Source of the DNA: Candidatus Taylorbacteria bacterium RIFCSPLOWO2_01_FULL_45_15b
Lineage (GTDB): Bacteria; Patescibacteriota; Minisyncoccia; Phycocordibacterales; 01-FULL-45-15b
NCBI GenBank assembly: GCA_001822655.1
Contig: MHRX01000008.1
Location: 1 to 19,857, forward strand
DNA length: 19,857 nt
Reading direction: 5' to 3'
The notes under the pieces are model-generated. The model searched no databases. It saw nothing but the letters and a program-made list of their open reading frames with translations, and was not told where the DNA came from. Shown here piece after piece: positions 18,087-19,857 of the stretch (its first letter is position 1; the number at the start of each line of letters is the position of its first letter). Both the position numbers and the translations under genes were made by a program.

Positions 18087-18782
18087 ATGAAGATTCATCG
18101 CTTTTACATTTCTCCCGAGAAGGCCGAAATCGAGGCTAAATTCAAAGTAGATGACAGCGAACTTTATAATCAGTTTAGAAATGTTTTGCGTTTCACCGCA
18201 GGTACGGAGGTTGTACTTTTTGACGGATCTGGATTTGAATATAAAGCCCAAGTTGTTGAAATGTCTCGCGGATCGGTTCATTTCAAAGTTTCGGGAAGGA
18301 AAAAAGGCTGGGTTCCGGAAAAAAACATTTCGCTGTATCAAGCGATGGTGAAAAAAGATAAATGTGAATGGATCGCCGAGAAGGCGACTGAAATTGGAGT
18401 CGAGAAAATTTATTTTTTTGTATCGGAACGTTCAGAAAAAAAAGGGCTTGATATGCGTCGGGTCGAGAAAAAAATAATTGAGGCCGCCGAGCAATCGGGA
18501 CGAGTCACAATTCCGAAGGTTCGGTTTGTAGAAAATTTTGAAAAAGCGCTTTCAGAGAGCAGAAATCCGATTCTTTTTCACACGATAGGCGTGTTACTTA
18601 AAGAGAGGGAAGAGCTTAAAATGAAAATCGCTGACTTATTTGTGGGACCGGAAGGAGGATGGACAGAAAAAGAAGTTGAGACTACGCTGAAGCAGGGAAT
18701 CCCCGTTGTCACTCTCGGCGAGCAAATTTTGAGGGCTGAAACCGCTGCGATCGCGACTCTTTCAGTGCTTATGTTCTCCTGA
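18087..18782 (+). CDS. rsmE: 16S rRNA (uracil-1498-N3)-methyltransferase
   Basis: A 231-residue SPOUT-family enzyme that methylates U1498 of 16S rRNA. N-terminal PUA-like part (MKIHRFYI; RNVLRFTAGTEVVLFDGSG). The C-terminal SPOUT part has EWIAEKATEIGVEKIYFFVSE, EAAEQSGR, LFVGPEGGWTEKEVE and LGEQILRAETAAIATL, the trefoil-knot SAM-binding signatures of RsmE. Length is normal. No Shine-Dalgarno. The last 21 bp overlap the end of the convergent trigger-factor gene. Confidence 0.97.
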   Translation: MKIHRFYISPEKAEIEAKFKVDDSELYNQFRNVLRFTAGTEVVLFDGSGFEYKAQVVEMSRGSVHFKVSGRKKGWVPEKNISLYQAMVKKDKCEWIAEKATEIGVEKIYFFVSERSEKKGLDMRRVEKKIIEAAEQSGRVTIPKVRFVENFEKALSESRNPILFHTIGVLLKEREELKMKIADLFVGPEGGWTEKEVETTLKQGIPVVTLGEQILRAETAAIATLSVLMFS

Positions 18783-19857
18783 ATGATCGTCGTGATTGTG
18801 TCCGTCGTGATCGTGATGATCGTGCGGGTCTTTCAATTCGCTTTTCACTCCCGTTTCAAGAAGTTCAAAAACCATATCGTTTGTCAGCATCATCTCAACA
18901 TAATTTTTCACTCGTTCTTTGTCCGCTTCTTTGTGATGTTCAAGTATATGACTAACTTCACGTGCCACTTGTTTGTCTGAGGGCGCAATTTTTTCGTGAA
19001 GCGAAATTTTATTCAAAAGAATTTGAAGGATCACTCTCTTTTTTGCGTCTTCCAGCCATTCTTTTTTTATCGCTTCATCTGTCTTTTTTGCGTCGCTCAA
19101 ATATTTTTCGTATGTGGTTCCCATGCGGTTCAAGTCCCCTTCAAATTGAGCCTTCATTTTGGCGAGTTCTCCCTCAATTAGTACTTCCGGCAATTCGGTC
19201 TTTACTTCCTTTACCAAAAGGTCTGCGATGTGCGCGCGTTTTTTCTCTTTTGCGCGCTGTCTTCGCTCTTCACCGAGGCCTTTTTTTATTTTTTCCTTCA
19301 GGTCTGCAAGTGAAGCAAAATTGCCGAGGGATTTGGCGAAGGCGTCGTCGAGCGCAGGAATTTCCGATGAAGTTTGTCCGATTTCATTTTTTTTGATCTT
19401 TCCTCGGGCTTCCTGAAGTTCTTTTAGGGTTTTCTCGACATCAACATCAGTTACCTCGAGTTCTTTCGGACTGGTGATCGGAAGTTTTTCTTGGATTTTC
19501 TTATATTCAGGGAGTTCTATTTTGGGGAATATTGCGACGCGTATTTTGAAACCGAGAGGATTTTCTTTTGCAATTTTAGTAAATTCAACATTCGGGCGGC
19601 TGATAACCTCGAGTTTCTTATCGGTAACTATTTCCGAGTAGATATCTCCGAGCAAATGCTCCGCGGCGTGTTCGAGGATGGCGTAGTCTCCAATTTTTTC
19701 AGCGGCAATTTTTTCTGGAACATGTCCTTTTCTAAACCCTGGCAGTTCGATTTCCTTTGCCAGTTCTTTTAGCGCACGTTCAAATTCCGCCGACATTTCA
19801 TCGGCCTCTATCTCACCCCTGATCTCAACTTCGGAAGATGGGAGTTCCTTTATTTCT
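18762..19857 (-). CDS. tig: Trigger factor, PPIase domain apparently missing (partial, N-terminus outside the window)
   Basis: The ribosome-associated chaperone. The frame stays open to the right edge, adding EIKELPSSEVEIRGEIEADE before the first in-frame ATG at 19796, so 364 residues are visible. The ribosome-binding motif is PGFRKGHVPEKI. After VTDVDVEKTLKELQEARGKI only about 17 residues lead to IPALDDAFAKSLGNF, the start of the C-terminal chaperone domain. The usual FKBP-like domain of about 90 residues between these points is absent. The C-terminal arms follow (LKEKIKKGLGEERRQRAKEK; EVSHILEHHKEADKERVKNY). The protein ends in a tail of Asp, His and Gly (DPHDHHDHDGHNHDDHSGEH), possibly metal-binding. 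It overlaps rsmE tail-to-tail by 21 bp. Confidence 0.93.
   Translation of the reverse strand, partial: EIKELPSSEVEIRGEIEADEMSAEFERALKELAKEIELPGFRKGHVPEKIAAEKIGDYAILEHAAEHLLGDIYSEIVTDKKLEVISRPNVEFTKIAKENPLGFKIRVAIFPKIELPEYKKIQEKLPITSPKELEVTDVDVEKTLKELQEARGKIKKNEIGQTSSEIPALDDAFAKSLGNFASLADLKEKIKKGLGEERRQRAKEKKRAHIADLLVKEVKTELPEVLIEGELAKMKAQFEGDLNRMGTTYEKYLSDAKKTDEAIKKEWLEDAKKRVILQILLNKISLHEKIAPSDKQVAREVSHILEHHKEADKERVKNYVEMMLTNDMVFELLETGVKSELKDPHDHHDHDGHNHDDHSGEHKH

Noticed and set aside
18782..18830. Further GATCGTCGTG matches to the 34-bp palindrome
   Set aside because: They arise from the repeated His/Asp codons of the trigger-factor tail and lack the palindromic arms.

Overview
The window looks like a chromosomal piece of a Patescibacteria (Candidate Phyla Radiation) genome, most likely Parcubacteria-like. 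The evidence is indirect. Housekeeping genes are single and scattered rather than in conserved operons. Many starts have a TATAAT-type box 6-10 nt upstream and no Shine-Dalgarno (leaderless or nearly so). tRNAs lack an encoded CCA. There are many small unknown proteins and a RNHCP-domain protein. TGA is used as a normal stop, so this is not the recoded Gracilibacteria group. No ribosomal RNA, phage structural genes, CRISPR array or complete insertion sequence is visible.

Layout: (1) 1-2.4 kb: the tail of a possible TrmB-like regulator, about 700 bp without a convincing gene, and cca (minus). (2) 2.4-5.0 kb: an HTH/LAGLIDADG-like protein gene abutting tRNA-Arg(UCG) and tRNA-Gly(GCC), a tandem array built from the tRNA-Gly 3' end, a pair of DnaA-box-like sites, yraN, and a frameshifted HNH gene that runs into tRNA-Pro(UGG), which has its own 3'-end-derived repeat. 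(3) 5.0-7.9 kb: a membrane-anchored Cys/His-rich protein, a RNHCP protein and a secreted trypsin-like protease. (4) 7.9-9.3 kb: a second HTH/LAGLIDADG-like gene, tRNA-Gly(UCC), a second array of the same family, and a small ORF. (5) 9.3-12.8 kb: a REP-like palindrome, a hypothetical protein, HU, then small SD-led genes, most with their own terminators. (6) 12.9-16.5 kb: a PaaX/Cas2-like gene flanked by two copies of a 34-bp palindrome, rny, a small HTH gene and clpP. (7) 16.6-19.86 kb: two more SD-led unknown genes, an AT-rich inverted repeat, rsmE, and a convergent, partial trigger-factor gene.

Most interesting content: a family of 175-176 bp units sits directly 3' of both tRNA-Gly genes. 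Each unit begins with a copy of the tRNA's T-arm/acceptor 3' sequence, contains an inverted copy of it, and then carries several stem-loops. Loops are conserved between units (GCGAAGCGACTA; CTGC; AGTA; GAGTnnCGACGA) while the stems change with compensation. tRNA-Pro has a related 112-bp version, and an orphan copy of the first hairpin lies at 613-646. Each of the three loci is preceded by a gene for a nuclease-like or homing-endonuclease-like protein that ends within 30 bp of, or inside, the tRNA cluster. I do not recognise this arrangement as a described system. It could be a tRNA-targeted mobile element or a structured RNA family.

Functional links: Cca is needed because none of the four tRNAs encodes CCA. 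RNase Y, ClpP, trigger factor, RsmE and HU are the usual RNA-decay, proteostasis, rRNA-modification and nucleoid functions. All calls were made by eye from the sequence; no database search was run.
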